Shown here in pieces: positions 12,301 through 23,700 of a stretch of DNA of 64,000 nt (the stretch's first letter is position 1; each line of letters starts with the position of its first letter). Both the position numbers and the translations under genes were made by a program. Below the pieces are notes generated by a model, which had not been told where the DNA came from, made no database searches, and saw only the letters and a program-made list of their open reading frames with translations. The DNA is from Rutidosis leptorrhynchoides (taxonomy: Eukaryota > Streptophyta > Magnoliopsida > Asterales > Asteraceae): the NCBI RefSeq assembly GCF_046630445.1, contig NC_092333.1:718262001-718326000 (forward strand). Direction: 5' to 3'.

Positions 12301-12907
12301 CAGCTCTGCTCCTACCAAAAGACACTGGAATGGGATCAAACACATATTTCGATACCTTCGAGGAACTACTGATTTAGGATTATTTTATTCTAACGAATCA
12401 AAACAAGATTTGGTTGGTTATGCAGATGCAGGTTATTTATCTGATCCACATAAAGCTAAATCTCAAACTGGATATGTATTCCTAAATGGAGGTACTGCAA
12501 TATCATGGCGTTCTCAAAAACAAACACTTGTTGCTACATCGTCAAATCATGCCGAAGTGATTGCATTACATGAAGCTACTCGAGAATGTTTTTGGTTGAG
12601 ATCAATGACACAACTCATTACTGATTCTTGTGGACTAGAACGCGATAAAAGTTCAACAACTATCTATGAAGATAATGCAGCTTGCATAGCACAGATGAAA
12701 GAAGGGTATATCAAAAGTGACCGAACAAAACACATACCACCTAGATTCTTCTCATACACTCAAAATCTCATTAAGGACAACCAGATTGAAATGAGATATG
12801 TGCAATCTAGCAAAAACTCTGCTGATCTTTTCACGAAAGCACTTCCAACTGCTATTTTCAGAACACACGTTCATAACATTGGCATGAGACATGTTCAAAA
12901 GATGTAA
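9357..12907 (+). CDS. Copia pol region: protease, integrase, RT, RNase H
   Basis: In order: an aspartic protease with CIADSGTTHTI; the integrase zinc-binding region (WHNRLGHPG) and catalytic core; reverse transcriptase with YRWIFVRKRN, LMDVVTAYLYG and IIAVYVDDLNI; and RNase H with the IYEDNAACIAQ and SDRTKHIPPRFF segments near its end. This is the Ty1/Copia order with integrase before RT. The family copies element RNA into DNA in cytoplasmic particles and inserts it into nuclear DNA. It looks close to whole, with about one or two breaks. Confidence 0.9.
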
Positions 12908-13068
12908 CAGCTGAAGCGATGTCTACTTGAGGGGGAGTCAACTCCATGCTGCACTCTTTTTCCCTTAGCTAAAGTTTTTTCCCACTGGGTTTTCTTTAGC
13001 AAGGTTTTTAACGAGGCAGTAATTTATAGTTGATCTTCAACAAAATAAAATTGCTATCCAAGGGGGAG

Positions 13069-13437
13069 TGTTATAATAATAATAATAATATAGATATGGA
13101 TAGTCAATTTTGGTGTATACATATAGTCAATTTTGGTACACAAAGTATGTATTTTTATATTGAGATTTTAGGCTATAAATACTCATGAATGCAAGCATTA
13201 AACTTGCACCATTTCTCACACTTACAAAGTGTTTCTTTCTTTCTCTCCATTATCATCTTTGTTCTTACACTTCATTATTAGTATTCTAAATCAAGAATCA
13301 AATCACTAAAGGTAGTTATAAGCCTACTGAATTATAACATCAAGAATCAAACCACTAAAGGTAGTTATAAGCCTACTGAATTATAACATCAAGAATCAAA
13401 CCACTAAAGGTAGTTATAAGCCTACTGAATTATAACA
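13069..13437 (+). repeat. 3' LTR of the young Copia element
   Basis: It has the same length as the 5' LTR (369 bases) and reads identical to it, including the three 49-base units at its end. It is followed by the target duplication GTTTC. Confidence 0.95.
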
Positions 13438-14309
13438 GTTTCTTGTAATGAACCATTGAAAATTGAAATATAAATATGATTATCAATTATCAATGGTTTG
13501 GGACAACATATTAAAAAATGGTAAATCTCACCTGCTATTATATACTTTCACGTCATTCGATTGGAAACGTTGTATTCTTGTAAAGGTATTGAGGGCATTA
13601 TGGCAATTTTGTAGGAGATTGCTCGCTTGGAAAATAGGGTGTCAAAAGAAAAGGGTTGCAAGTAAAGCTACATTGTGTAATATATTAGTGTACTAATTAC
13701 GAGTATATTTTTCATGATAGAAACCATCCGAATGAGGAATTTACCAAAAATATTTGGACAAATATTATTTGGATATAAAGTGTACACTTACTGATAAACA
13801 TATAAATATATACTCCGTAAGATTTTTTATGTTAATGTTAGATAAAAAAAGAAGATATAAATACTCCTATAATGTTTCGATCGTGAACCATTGCTTGGTT
13901 AAGTATTGAGATTCTCGTAGAAGATCTCATGTTCAAATCTCTCTGATATCATATTTTTAATGTGGCAACGGAAGTCACAAAAATTCACGAGATTACCCAG
14001 ATACAAGGATAGATCATTACAGGGGCAGGGGGTTGTGGGTCCCAATAGAAATAAAATTTGTATCTCTTTGAATTATGAGTGTTTGAGTTTTGAATAAAAT
14101 AAATCGAATTCCGTATAAAGTAGATTTGATCAAAACGGTGATAACTCACTAAATCTGTAATATCAATCAAATTCACTTTTACTTCAAACTCTCGTGCATA
14201 CACTTATCCAATTACTTTCCTCCTCCGACTTCTTTAGCTACTTCCGACTTTCTCGCTTTCGCATATGTCGTATTCGGAAGAGCTTGCTTCGTGGCGGAGC
14301 GTTAGCAAT
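13438..14309. other. Gene-free stretch
   Basis: No convincing gene. Around 13880-13950 a TTGGTTAAG and a later TCATGTTCAAATCTC resemble Pol III A and B boxes, so a decayed tRNA-derived SINE is possible, but I see no tail or target duplication. The rest is AT-rich. Confidence 0.3.
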
Positions 14310-14613
14310 TAGGGGTGTGCACCATTATATTTGATGTATTATTACATTTTTATTAAACAATAAACATGTTATATACCCTATATACTTTCCACAACCGTTA
14401 TTCTTAAGTTATATGTAAGTTTATGCTGGTTAGGATTTTTATTTTTAGTGATTTTTGGTTTTAACCGACACTAAATTCGGTTTTCGGTTCGGGTTTGGTT
14501 ATGGTTTTGATATTTAAATTTGGTTTCGGTTTGGTTTTTGGTTTTGATTTTATAAGTTTCAAAACCGAACGAATAAACCGAAAAATCAAAAACCGAACCG
14601 ATGAACACCCCTA
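14310..14613. mobile_element. hAT-type MITE
   Basis: The ends TAGGGGTGTGCA and TGAACACCCCTA are inverted repeats. They are flanked by an exact 8-base duplication TTAGCAAT (14302-14309 and 14614-14621). The interior has runs of TTCGGTTT/AACCGAAA. It is 304 bases, non-coding and non-autonomous. Confidence 0.85.
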
Positions 14614-14883
14614 TTAGCAATGCTAAAACCTTGTGAGGGATGAATGTCTTTAATATTTGAAGGTATGGCTTGCTTATCATGAGATTGATTAAAGGAATTG
14701 GAATGGGCTCATAAATCGTGCGGGCTTTAGGCAAATCGAAAAGAGGAATTAGCTGATGGAGGGTGCTTGTGAGCTAGAGTCAGGGTGCAGTCGCTATAGC
14801 AGTTATGGTGAGTTTCCCTCACGTATATAAAAATAAATCTCAAACAAAATTAGTATTGAAACTTCATAGATCAACCTATGTAA

Positions 14884-14886
<3 letters not shown>

Positions 14887-14979
<93 letters not shown>
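14887..14979. repeat. (AT)n microsatellite, left half
   Basis: About 45 AT units running directly up to the start of a solo LTR. The run resumes at 17036, so the LTR split one microsatellite. Confidence 0.9.
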
Positions 14980-14982
<3 letters not shown>

Positions 14983-17030
14983 AACACCCGCATTTTGGGC
15001 CTAGATGAAATGACCATTGTACCCTGGGGTAGGGCGTAATTAGTGATTTTTATAATTATATGTTTATAATTATTTAGTTGTTTAGTTGAGACCAGTTTGT
15101 GACAAGGGTCACAGAACAGGTTGGTTTATTTAATTTGGACTCCGTTAGGACCGCCTAAGGAGATACGAAAGATTATCAGATAAGATAACTGGTAAATACC
15201 TGTGTGATATGGGGTATGAGTTTGTAACTCATTTAAGTGTATGTATCTGGATAGTTCTATCCATTTCTCATTTCATCAAACCCACACACGAACGTATACA
15301 CAAACACACACATAAACCCTAATTTGATTTTGTGAGTCTTTGGATTAATTGAAGCTAGAGATATATTCCTTGTGATTTCGTGATCAATATAAGGTATGCA
15401 TATCATAGATTCATGCTTTGATTCTTGCTCTAATTGGGTTTTTGTGTTAAATGAGTTTTTGATAGAAATTAGCTCAAATTTAGTTGTTTGATGTTTGTTA
15501 TGCTCAATTGATGTTAGAAATAGGTTGTATATATGTTTAGTAGCTTCCATGTGCTTAAAATTTGATCAAAATCGCTCAAAAATCGAGTTTTGGGCGAAAA
15601 ATGTTCGAAATCAGCGTAAGTGTTCGAACCAGTTGCTACAGTGTTTGCTACAGTATTTTGATACAGTATTTTGCTACAGTACCCGAACTGCTACAGTATC
15701 ACTATTTGCTACATTGTTACTATTTGCTACAGTGTCACTATTTGCTACAGTGTCACTATTTGCTACAGTGTTCGGTATTGCTACAGTGCCCCCGTGTTGC
15801 TACAGTACCGAGTTGCTACAGTGTTCGGAAATCACTATTTGCTACAGTGCCTTTTATGAAATTGAAACGGGCGTAACTTTCAAACCGTAACTCCGTTTTT
15901 GATGAATAAACTATCGTTAGAATCGTAATAAAGAATACTTTTCAATGGTGAACTTTTAAGAAACTAGATCAAATTGTTTTTGGGTCGGAAAAGGAGTTTT
16001 AGTGTGTATGTCGTGTTTTGCACGCACCTGTATGCCATTATTGAATGAAGTCATGATGTAGACTCATAAAATTATGAATATATGGTGTTATGACCTAGTT
16101 TATAGTATGATTTGATTATACTATTGATTGAGATATGTATATTGACTTCGTTGTGTTGTTCTCAGGTGATAAGAACAAGGAAGAAGCTCAGAAGTAAGAT
16201 AACTGAGCTGTAGCTGGTAATCGGTGAGTGGGATTATCTCCGGGTGTAGTATAGAGTAGCAAGTTGTGCTACTATGTTATACTGTTATAGTTGCTATGCT
16301 TAGTAGATATGTTTTAATAATGATCATTGTAGAGTTGCCATGCTAGTCGTAGGGACAGTTGTTCGTAGTGGTAGTTGCTTAACAGTTGTGTGCACAAGTT
16401 GTAGTTGCCTGTTGGAACCTATTGTTGTTAGGTTCAGCTCAGAGAGGTCAACCTTGTTGTGGTTGGGTCCAGTTGGCTACTGTTTGTTGAGTATAGTGCT
16501 GAATGACGCATCACCTGCGTGTGGATTTACTATACTGGGGATTCAGTAGTAAGGACTTTCGGTAGACGCTAGACTGATCAGCTAGTGGTCGTGTGCTCGT
16601 ACAAGCCGCCGAGTCTCTAGTTGGAGCATAGTTGCTAGTTGATTGTTGCCAGTTGATAGTTACTAGTTATTAGTTGTCAGCTGCCTGTTATTGATTGTTG
16701 TAGTTGCTGTAGTTGTACAAGTTGGTACTGTATGCTAGATCTGTTAGATGATTCTATTCACTTAGCCTCGTGCTAACCCCCCTCACCTCCTCCCTTGCAG
16801 GTTTTGGATATTAGTGCTGGTAGGGACGGGCGTCGGGTTGACGATATGTTTGACAAGACGAACTCTGATGTCTTAACTTTTATAAATATGTAACTAGTTG
16901 TTTAACGTAACACCGGTGGTTTGTAATAAGTAACTAGATAATGATTTGTGATAATCATGTTTGTAATTAACTAAGGGTATTTATGTGAATTAAGTCTTCC
17001 GCTGTGTTTTAAAAAAAAAAAATCAGGGTG

Positions 17031-17035
<5 letters not shown>
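14980..17035 (+). mobile_element. Solo LTR, probably Ty3/Gypsy, inside an AT microsatellite
   Basis: It starts TGTAACACCCGCATTTTGGG and ends CAGGGTGTTATA, a near-inverted pair typical of plant Ty3 LTRs. AT repeats lie on both sides, so the five-base target duplication (TATAT) cannot be distinguished from the repeat. The interior contains an array of GCTACAGT words (15637-15850), an AACTCCGTTTTTGATGAAT motif (15889) and AAGTCTTCCGCTGT near the 3' end (16991). No pol or gag is present. Orientation is by the first end and is moderately sure. Confidence 0.7.
15637..15850. repeat. GCTACAGT word array
   Basis: At least ten copies of TTGCTACAGT, several in an 18-base frame GTCACTATTTGCTACA, fill about 210 bases inside the solo LTR. 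On the other strand the word reads ACTGTAGCAA, which also occurs at 52840-53050 and 53600-53700. Confidence 0.85.

Positions 17036-17082
<47 letters not shown>
17036..17082. repeat. (AT)n microsatellite, right half
   Basis: Continuation of the AT run found at 14887-14979, beyond the solo LTR. Confidence 0.9.
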
Positions 17083-17085
<3 letters not shown>

Positions 17086-17381
17086 AACTACATGATATAG
17101 TGATCTCGACCCTTCATATGATAAATTTCAAGTTTCGATACTATTCAATTAGACTACATACACTCGGGTAAAAAGTAATCACCCTTTCTAAATTATATTG
17201 AATTAATCAGTATTAAAAATAAATAATAATATTTAAAGAAACTTTGAGTTTATTAAATTAACATATGCTTCCTGATATTGACATATTTTAGTGAAACTCA
17301 TATATGATACGGAGTATATGATTATTAAATGATTTTTATGATATATCATATACTCCCTTATATCCAATATACGGTATATAA

Positions 17382-17665
17382 GAGCACTGGGAGTGGTGGT
17401 AGTCACTTACCCCGTCCCACACAAAGTGACCAGTCCTCCCCTTGAACTTCACTTGGACAAATCACCCCTATATCAGTCGCTCATGCGACGAGGTTTACCC
17501 CTCTTTTTTTTTTTTTTGCTTTTCTTTTTCAAAGGAATAATGTATTAAATATTTTAATTATTATTTTAACACACTAACTGACATATGTTATCACTCCCCA
17601 CTTTTTTTGACTCTGCAAATCACGCCTGACATGCCAAATGACATCAGTCACCACTCTCAGTGCTC
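17382..17665. mobile_element. Tourist-like (PIF/Harbinger) MITE
   Basis: The ends GAGCACTGGGAGTGGTG and CACCACTCTCAGTGCTC are inverted repeats with one mismatch. A TAA target triplet lies at 17379-17381 and 17666-17668. It is 284 bases and non-coding. The right TAA merges into a long TAA microsatellite, so the duplication on that side is less decisive. Confidence 0.75.
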
Positions 17666-17723
17666 TAATAATAATAATAATAATAATAATAATGATAATA
17701 TAATAATAAATTAATAATTGATG

Positions 17724-17794
<71 letters not shown>

Positions 17795-17815
17795 TAATAA
17801 TAATAATAATAATAA
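17666..17815. repeat. (TAA)n microsatellite
   Basis: A long run of TAA units with a few interruptions. Apparent open frames here (poly-Ile, poly-Tyr, poly-Asn) are products of the repeat. Confidence 0.95.
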
Positions 17816-18151
17816 AATGAAAAGGACGTTGGTTGAGGATTGCTGTTGTCTTTCTTGTCTTAAAATGGAGGAAATGGTTCTCTTCTCTATTTGGTACACC
17901 CGACTTTGTAAACCAATTTTTCACTGTTTGTATTTCGAGAAATTTTATAAATGTTATGGGTTGCATATATTTAAATAAAAATATCTTTTTCTAACAATCC
18001 GAAGCGTAAACTTCTCTTAATTTTTTTTTTTTTTTTCTCTTAAATTTTTACGCTACATTCTTTTTATGCATTTTTGTTTTTTTTTATTGAATTTGTTAAC
18101 ATATGCTCATGAATTACTATAAAGAGATAAATGTTTTATAATTAGTTTTAA

Positions 18152-18869
18152 CTAGTTGTGGAGCCCTCGCTTCGGGCTCCGTTTTGAATGCAAGTTAAAA
18201 AAAGTCTTTCCTTTTGTGGATCTATTTTGTAAAAACGAATTTTTTTTCGACATCTAACATTGAAGGGTTGTTCCTTTTGTGAAAGTTGCTTCTTTTAGCG
18301 TTAAAGTTAGTTGATCTATTTTGTAAAAAAAATATTTTTCGACATCTTTTGGTAGCATTGAAGGGTTGTTCCTTTTAAGAAAGTTGTTTCTTTTATCGTT
18401 GGAGACAAAAAAAAATGTAGCACAGTAGTGGCCTATGTGGGTCCTACTGTTTGAGCGCAGTGTAGAAGCCGGTAAAGCGTGGTGGGTGTTTTTGGTGTTA
18501 GTGATGAGATAAATAATAATTTATAATATATGTATAAAGTAGAGAGTTCAATTTGTATTTTAATGAAAGTTATGGGGTTGGTTTGTAAAAAATGAAAAAC
18601 TGAATAATACTATTTATAACAAATAAGACAAATTTTGTCTGTTAGTTATATTGGTAATATGACAAAAACCACTTTTATAATTAGTTTCTTTATTTGTTAT
18701 ATAATATTTTAAATTTAATCTTTATCTACTACAAACATTAAAAGGTAAATGTTAAATTGTATGAATTGAATTAAGTATTAAATACAAATCTTAATATTAA
18801 CAGAAAAGTTAGACTTAATTGAAAATATCTAAACGTGTGATATATGACAAAAACCACTTTTTATATAGA
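18152..18869 (-). mobile_element. Helitron-like element, 3' end at left
   Basis: On the minus strand the sequence ends in a hairpin (stem GGAGCCC/GGGCTCC) followed by ACAACTAG and then T, the Helitron 3' signature. A candidate 5' end TCTATATAAAAAGTGG, preceded by A, lies at 18869. Together they fit an insertion between A and T without target duplication. The interior shares a GGAACAACCCTTCAATGTT-like stretch with the element at 36794-37143. The 5' border is less certain than the 3' border. No Rep/helicase is present. Confidence 0.55.
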
Positions 18870-19182
18870 TAAATAAATATTTATACCCGTAGGAAAATTA
18901 TATTTATATTAAGCATACATTGCAACGGTATTATTAACGTATAGTTCCATTCCACCGACTAGAAGTAAGGAAAATATTACGAAGTAAAAGATAAAATTAA
19001 ATGTATATATATAAAAAAATAAAATAAATAAACGTTACACTTATTGAACCAAAAGTCTATTAGATGATGTCATGCTCAATTACTTAATTTTTCTTTTCTT
19101 TTTAAGTTCTATTCTAAATTCTAAATTCTAATACTACTGGTAGTTCAATCTCAGTTTTAATATTTGTATATCATATCATAGC
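18870..19182. other. AT-rich gene-free stretch
   Basis: Nothing recognisable; no open frame or repeat ends were seen. Confidence 0.5.
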
Positions 19183-19421
19183 TTGAATGGCTACTGAGTT
19201 GCCCTAGCTGGCAGCCCACCCAGGTTCGAATATGAGTTCCGCCTCGTTCATTCAAAAAGGGAGGTTGACCATGAGGGGTGCCTTCACAGGCAATTCACCC
19301 GGTAGCGGGTCTGGCGCTCAGCAGGCTCGTTCCCCCAGGTTTACCCTCTGCGGGGGAGTCCAAAGGATTCGTTCGTAGGGGGTTCCTGAGTCACAAAAAA
19401 AAAAAAAAAAAAAAAAAAAAA
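19183..19421 (+). mobile_element. tRNA-derived SINE with poly(A) tail
   Basis: Near the left end TGGCTACTGAGTTGCC resembles a Pol III A box and GGTTCGAATAT matches a B box, spaced as in a tRNA. A unique body (19255-19390) and an A-run of about 27 bases (19394-19421) follow. This is the structure of a plant SINE. The start is set by the A box and is approximate; I did not find a clear target duplication. Confidence 0.65.
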
Positions 19422-19753
19422 TCTAGAGGTGAAGACAATGGGGGACTGAGCGGTGCTCAGCCTCCCTCGAAGCCTAAATAGAGCCCGAATCTCAATTGCG
19501 TTTTATGTTTAAATTATCATATGTCTTCCTCAAAGATGAAGTCTCAAATATATTATTATTTCTAAATAATTGTAAATTAATTTGTCTAATTGTCTAAAAC
19601 CTATATAATTTACTAGCAACCCATTATTATTTCGAAAATTAGTTTGTTTTACATTGTTATTAATTAAAAATTATAAAATACAGTATATGTTTATCGAGTA
19701 AGTCACTCTTATTTTCAAATTCCGACTTTGCCTCTGATCATATCTAACTTTTA

Positions 19754-19951
19754 CTCTCTCCGTCCAACTTAATGTGTCCACATTTTCATTTTGGGATGTC
19801 CCATTACAAGTGTCCACTTTGTAATTCAACCAATGAGATTAGGTTATTCTGGAGAGAGAAGAATTCTTATTGGTGAAGAATGAAGTTAGTGAGATTTTCT
19901 TAAAAACTATGTGTAAATAGTAAGTGAACACTTGTAATGTGACGGAGAGAG
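19754..19951. mobile_element. Stowaway MITE
   Basis: The ends CTCTCTCCGTC and GACGGAGAGAG are perfect inverted repeats flanked by TA (19752-19753, 19952-19953). It is 198 bases and non-coding. Confidence 0.9.
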
Positions 19952-20717
19952 TATATCTTTATCATTAAAAAAAATACAAATATAACACCCACCACAATTT
20001 TGCATGAGTATATAATATCCACCACAGACTTGAAGCCATGACTTCAAAATCAGAAGGTCACCTCCATACCGCAAAGTCAATGACTCTTTTATCACGTATA
20101 AAATCCGTTGTTAAGCATGGTTTACTCGTTTTAATAACATGATACCTTTTAGACATACTGATAAAACAATTCTTTCTTGTTGAGATAAACGTTTATAACT
20201 TTAACTAAATTCATTAGAAACTTACAAACACATCGAGAAAAAAAACTACGGAGTATATTTCATAATAAAGCTAATGATACTTCATTAGTAGATTGTATGT
20301 AAGCTTGTAAGATTATAATTAACGAAATCCTAAAAGTAATTTATAAACAAATTAAGATTAATAAAATTTGCTAATGAAATCGGTGACCGAGTTTTAATTG
20401 GTTAACTAAGATACTCTTGCCAAACTGATAATTACATTACAAGTTTGACTTTCTAAACACGCCGACGCCAGTGGTAATTCGGTCATTTCACGTAAGCAAA
20501 TTCATATCTTTACACAATTATACAAAACAGTGGCACAACGGTAATAATTTTAATCTTTAAACCCAATTTATTTAATTTCACATCATTATTATGTCCGTTT
20601 AAAGACCTCTGCTCTCATTTCTCTCTTTCTTCTTTAACTATTTTGCTCTTTTCATTAACTACTCTACTTCCCTATTCAAATTACCACTGAATTCCACCAC
20701 CGATCTCGTCGGAAACA
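19952..20717. other. Upstream region of the receptor-like kinase gene
   Basis: No coding sequence. A CT-rich stretch (20610-20700, TTTCTCTCTTTCTTCT) directly before the ATG at 20718 is typical of a plant 5' leader. I see no certain TATA box. Confidence 0.4.
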
Positions 20718-23700
20718 ATGGCTGTTTCCGACAACACACCATCCACCACCGGCGGAGTTAGTCTAACCTCTAAAACGACTATATTCGGCCAAAAGTTGTA
20801 CGTCATCATTGCAATCACCGTCTTAATTGTTACAGTTGCTCTCGTTCTGATCTTCGTTTGTATTCGGCGTAATTTAAATAGCAAACGACGTCGTAGGTAC
20901 TGATCGTGATATCTTTCGATTTTGCATATTTCGTAGTCTGTTATGTTTAATTGTATTTTAATTTCGACTGTATATTTTTAATTTAAATTATAATCTATGC
21001 TATTCGTCTGTGTATATATGTTTTTGAGATTAGATGATGTGTGCATTTAGCTACTTAGCTGTACGTGCTTTGCGTATAATTTACTTTATATCATAAGTCA
21101 ATAAAATTAAACGTCACTGTAAAATAATTTTGCAGTCTCATTTTTTTCTTATTTGTTTAACCCTAAGTTTTGGTTTACAAAAACTATATATATTTCTGTA
21201 AATATTTATTCATCACGCGTTTTAAAGTGAAGGTGTACTGAAGCACACAAACTCCTTTTTATTATAAATGTCCATAAATTCAATATGCACAACTCTAATT
21301 ATTCTTTGTGTATACATTATCATCGAGCAGGATGCGTCTGAAGTACAGCTCAAGAATGTTACCATTGGTTTCAAACACAAGCACTGTTGAAAAGAATGAA
21401 AAGGTTGACAATGTGTCAAAAGTAAGTGTGTTTGAGAAGAAGATGAGTGAGGAGGAAGAGATCAAACCAATAATTCAAGTTGTTGAGGGTAAAATAGGAA
21501 GTGATAATACGAATTCAGGAAGTAATGAATCGGGTACGTGGCGGAGTGAAGGGGCGTCTTCGTCTTTATCTGCAGAGGGTTTGAGTAATATGGGTTGGGG
21601 GAAATGGTACGGGTTGAATGAACTTGAAATGGCGACAGGTGATTTTGCGGTTGATAATGTGATTGGAGAAGGTGGGTACGGGGTCGTGTATCGAGGTGTG
21701 TTACGTGATGGTTCAGTTGTTGCTGTCAAGAATCTGCTTAATAACAAGTTAGTTTTCTTTCCATTTCTGTTATTAATTATTAATTATGAATTCTATTTTT
21801 TTCTGATTTAGTTTGGAGTAGTAGATGATCTGAGCTTGTTAGATCTAAAAATTGATGAAGTACTGGTTGCTTTATTGAAAATTAAAAAGAGTCTAGAATC
21901 TAACTACTAACGGCGTTTATTAAATTCACTATATTACTTATTGAAGCTAGTAAGCTCAAGTTGATCTCTGTTTCGGAAAACACATAATATAAGCAGACAG
22001 CAGTACGCTGAAACCAACTTAATTACCATAATCTATGCATATAAGCAGTTCTGTGAAACCAACTTATTTACCATAAACTCTGCTTAACTTTTGTTTTATA
22101 TAAAACATAAACAACTATCTTCAAAGCTCACTGAGATTGTTTTTTTTAATAAATATAAAGCAAATGGTAACTTTATCATTCCTTCTTTTTAAAAGAAAAA
22201 AAAGGAAAACCTTTGATTTGGGGGATAAATTAAGTACTGTACTATTGCACACATATCTTACTTTATAAAGTGCCATACAATTCTTCCTTTTGGTTGAAAT
22301 GTAACTCATCTAACATTTAAAATTAAGTATTGTTTAATGTTTAATGTTTATTGTTTATATTGAATTGAATGATTAGAGTATCTTATTCCTTCTAATTTCC
22401 TTTAATGTTTTACAGCTTAAACTTGTCTTTTTCTTTTCGTAAAGAACAAAAGAAATGTTTGTTATATACTCGTAGATGGTGTACAGATATAGAAATAATT
22501 AAAATGGTTAGGTTTTTGAAGCTGATCCATCTTTGGACTGGAGTAACTTCTATCCTAAGCATATTGGTTCTTCCATCTTAAAAAACTGCTAAATTTGTCT
22601 CGAATCTTGATTTTAACAATGATAAAATATCCTATTCATTCTCGAAAAATGTTACTGTATAGATTTATATTAAAATCCCGGGTCAAAATCTAAGCTTGAA
22701 AACTGGCATTTTCTAGACAAGATGATTATCAGCTATCATTAGTGGTCAAACTATTAAAGTAACTATGTTAAATTGCTAACATCTGTAAGTAAATAACCAA
22801 ACTAAAAAATTTCTACTGCACTTTTTATGGCATTAAACCAAAGGCCACTAAGTTGGCTAATTTGATCGGATGAACATTTTCTAACATATGATAAATTGTT
22901 TTTAGTTATAATTTTTGCAAGTAAACTGTAGAGTTTTCTCTGATTACTTGCAAGAACTGTCCCTTGATTGCTATAAAAGCCAGTTAAAACTAATAATTGA
23001 GATGAAGATTAATATTTTGTAAAATGGATCTGATTACAATCTACATTGAAATTGATCGGTTTTATTAAAATAGAAACTGGATCACATGGTCATAGTTGTA
23101 AAATGGATCTGATCACATCTTGTTTGAGAAATTTAGGTGCAGGAAAATGAATTAATGAAATATAATATATATCACGTCCATGAGTTAGGAGACAGAGTTT
23201 TGTAACATATTTTTTAATCTCTAATTTTTTAATGTTGCCTACTTGCACTGGTCTTATTTTATTCACTTGATCTGCATCAAGTAACGATACTTCATAATTT
23301 AATTATATAGTAAAGGGGCTCGAGGCGACTTTAGATGTAGATGATCTATTTACATTTATTATCTTTATGCAAGTACATTTATTTAATATATTTTGGCACT
23401 GTTCTTTCTTCTACGACCAATATAATGTATCTAGTACAGGCTTACCGCTCACTTAGCTTCGTTGATATCACGTGTTCTGTAGGGGGCAGGCAGAGAAGGA
23501 ATTTAAGGTGGAGGTTGAAGCCATTGGAAAAGTAAGACATAAAAACCTTGTGGGTCTAATTGGATTTTGCGCTGATGGTGCTAAGAGGTAATTAAGGGTT
23601 CATTTTCATATAATTTACTCTCTCAACGTTCAAAACTGGCAATGAAATGGTGAATGCAATTATTATTAGTCAGTTTGTAACAGTTATAAATTTTGGTTGA

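Larger units (their letters stand above)
7535..13437 (+). mobile_element. Ty1/Copia retrotransposon, young and nearly whole
   Basis: A complete element of 5.9 kb. It has two 369-base LTRs (TGTTATAA...TTATAACA), a five-base target duplication GTTTC on each side (7530-7534 and 13438-13442), a gag region, and a pol region with protease, integrase, reverse transcriptase and RNase H in the Copia order. The two LTRs read the same throughout by eye, so the insertion is very recent. The coding part is almost continuous with perhaps one or two breaks. A tract AGGGGGAG immediately before the 3' LTR is the polypurine tract, and the 5' LTR is followed by a TATCAGCACGA primer-binding region. Confidence 0.95.

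Noticed and set aside
15495-15890. Three overlapping open frames of 60-130 residues
   Set aside because: They run through the GCTACAG word array, which lacks stops by composition; no domain is visible.
17574-17966. Open frames encoding poly-Tyr, poly-Ile and poly-Asn
   Set aside because: They are read through a TAA microsatellite and have no other protein character; the same applies to 33177-33401 and 52593-52778.
19183-19260. tRNA gene
   Set aside because: A- and B-box-like motifs are present but no cloverleaf can be folded and a poly(A) tail follows, so it is a SINE; the same holds for 26030, 33130 and 49172.
20681-20884. Minus-strand open frame opposite kinase exon 1
   Set aside because: It is the antisense of the membrane-segment exon; the plus-strand gene explains it.
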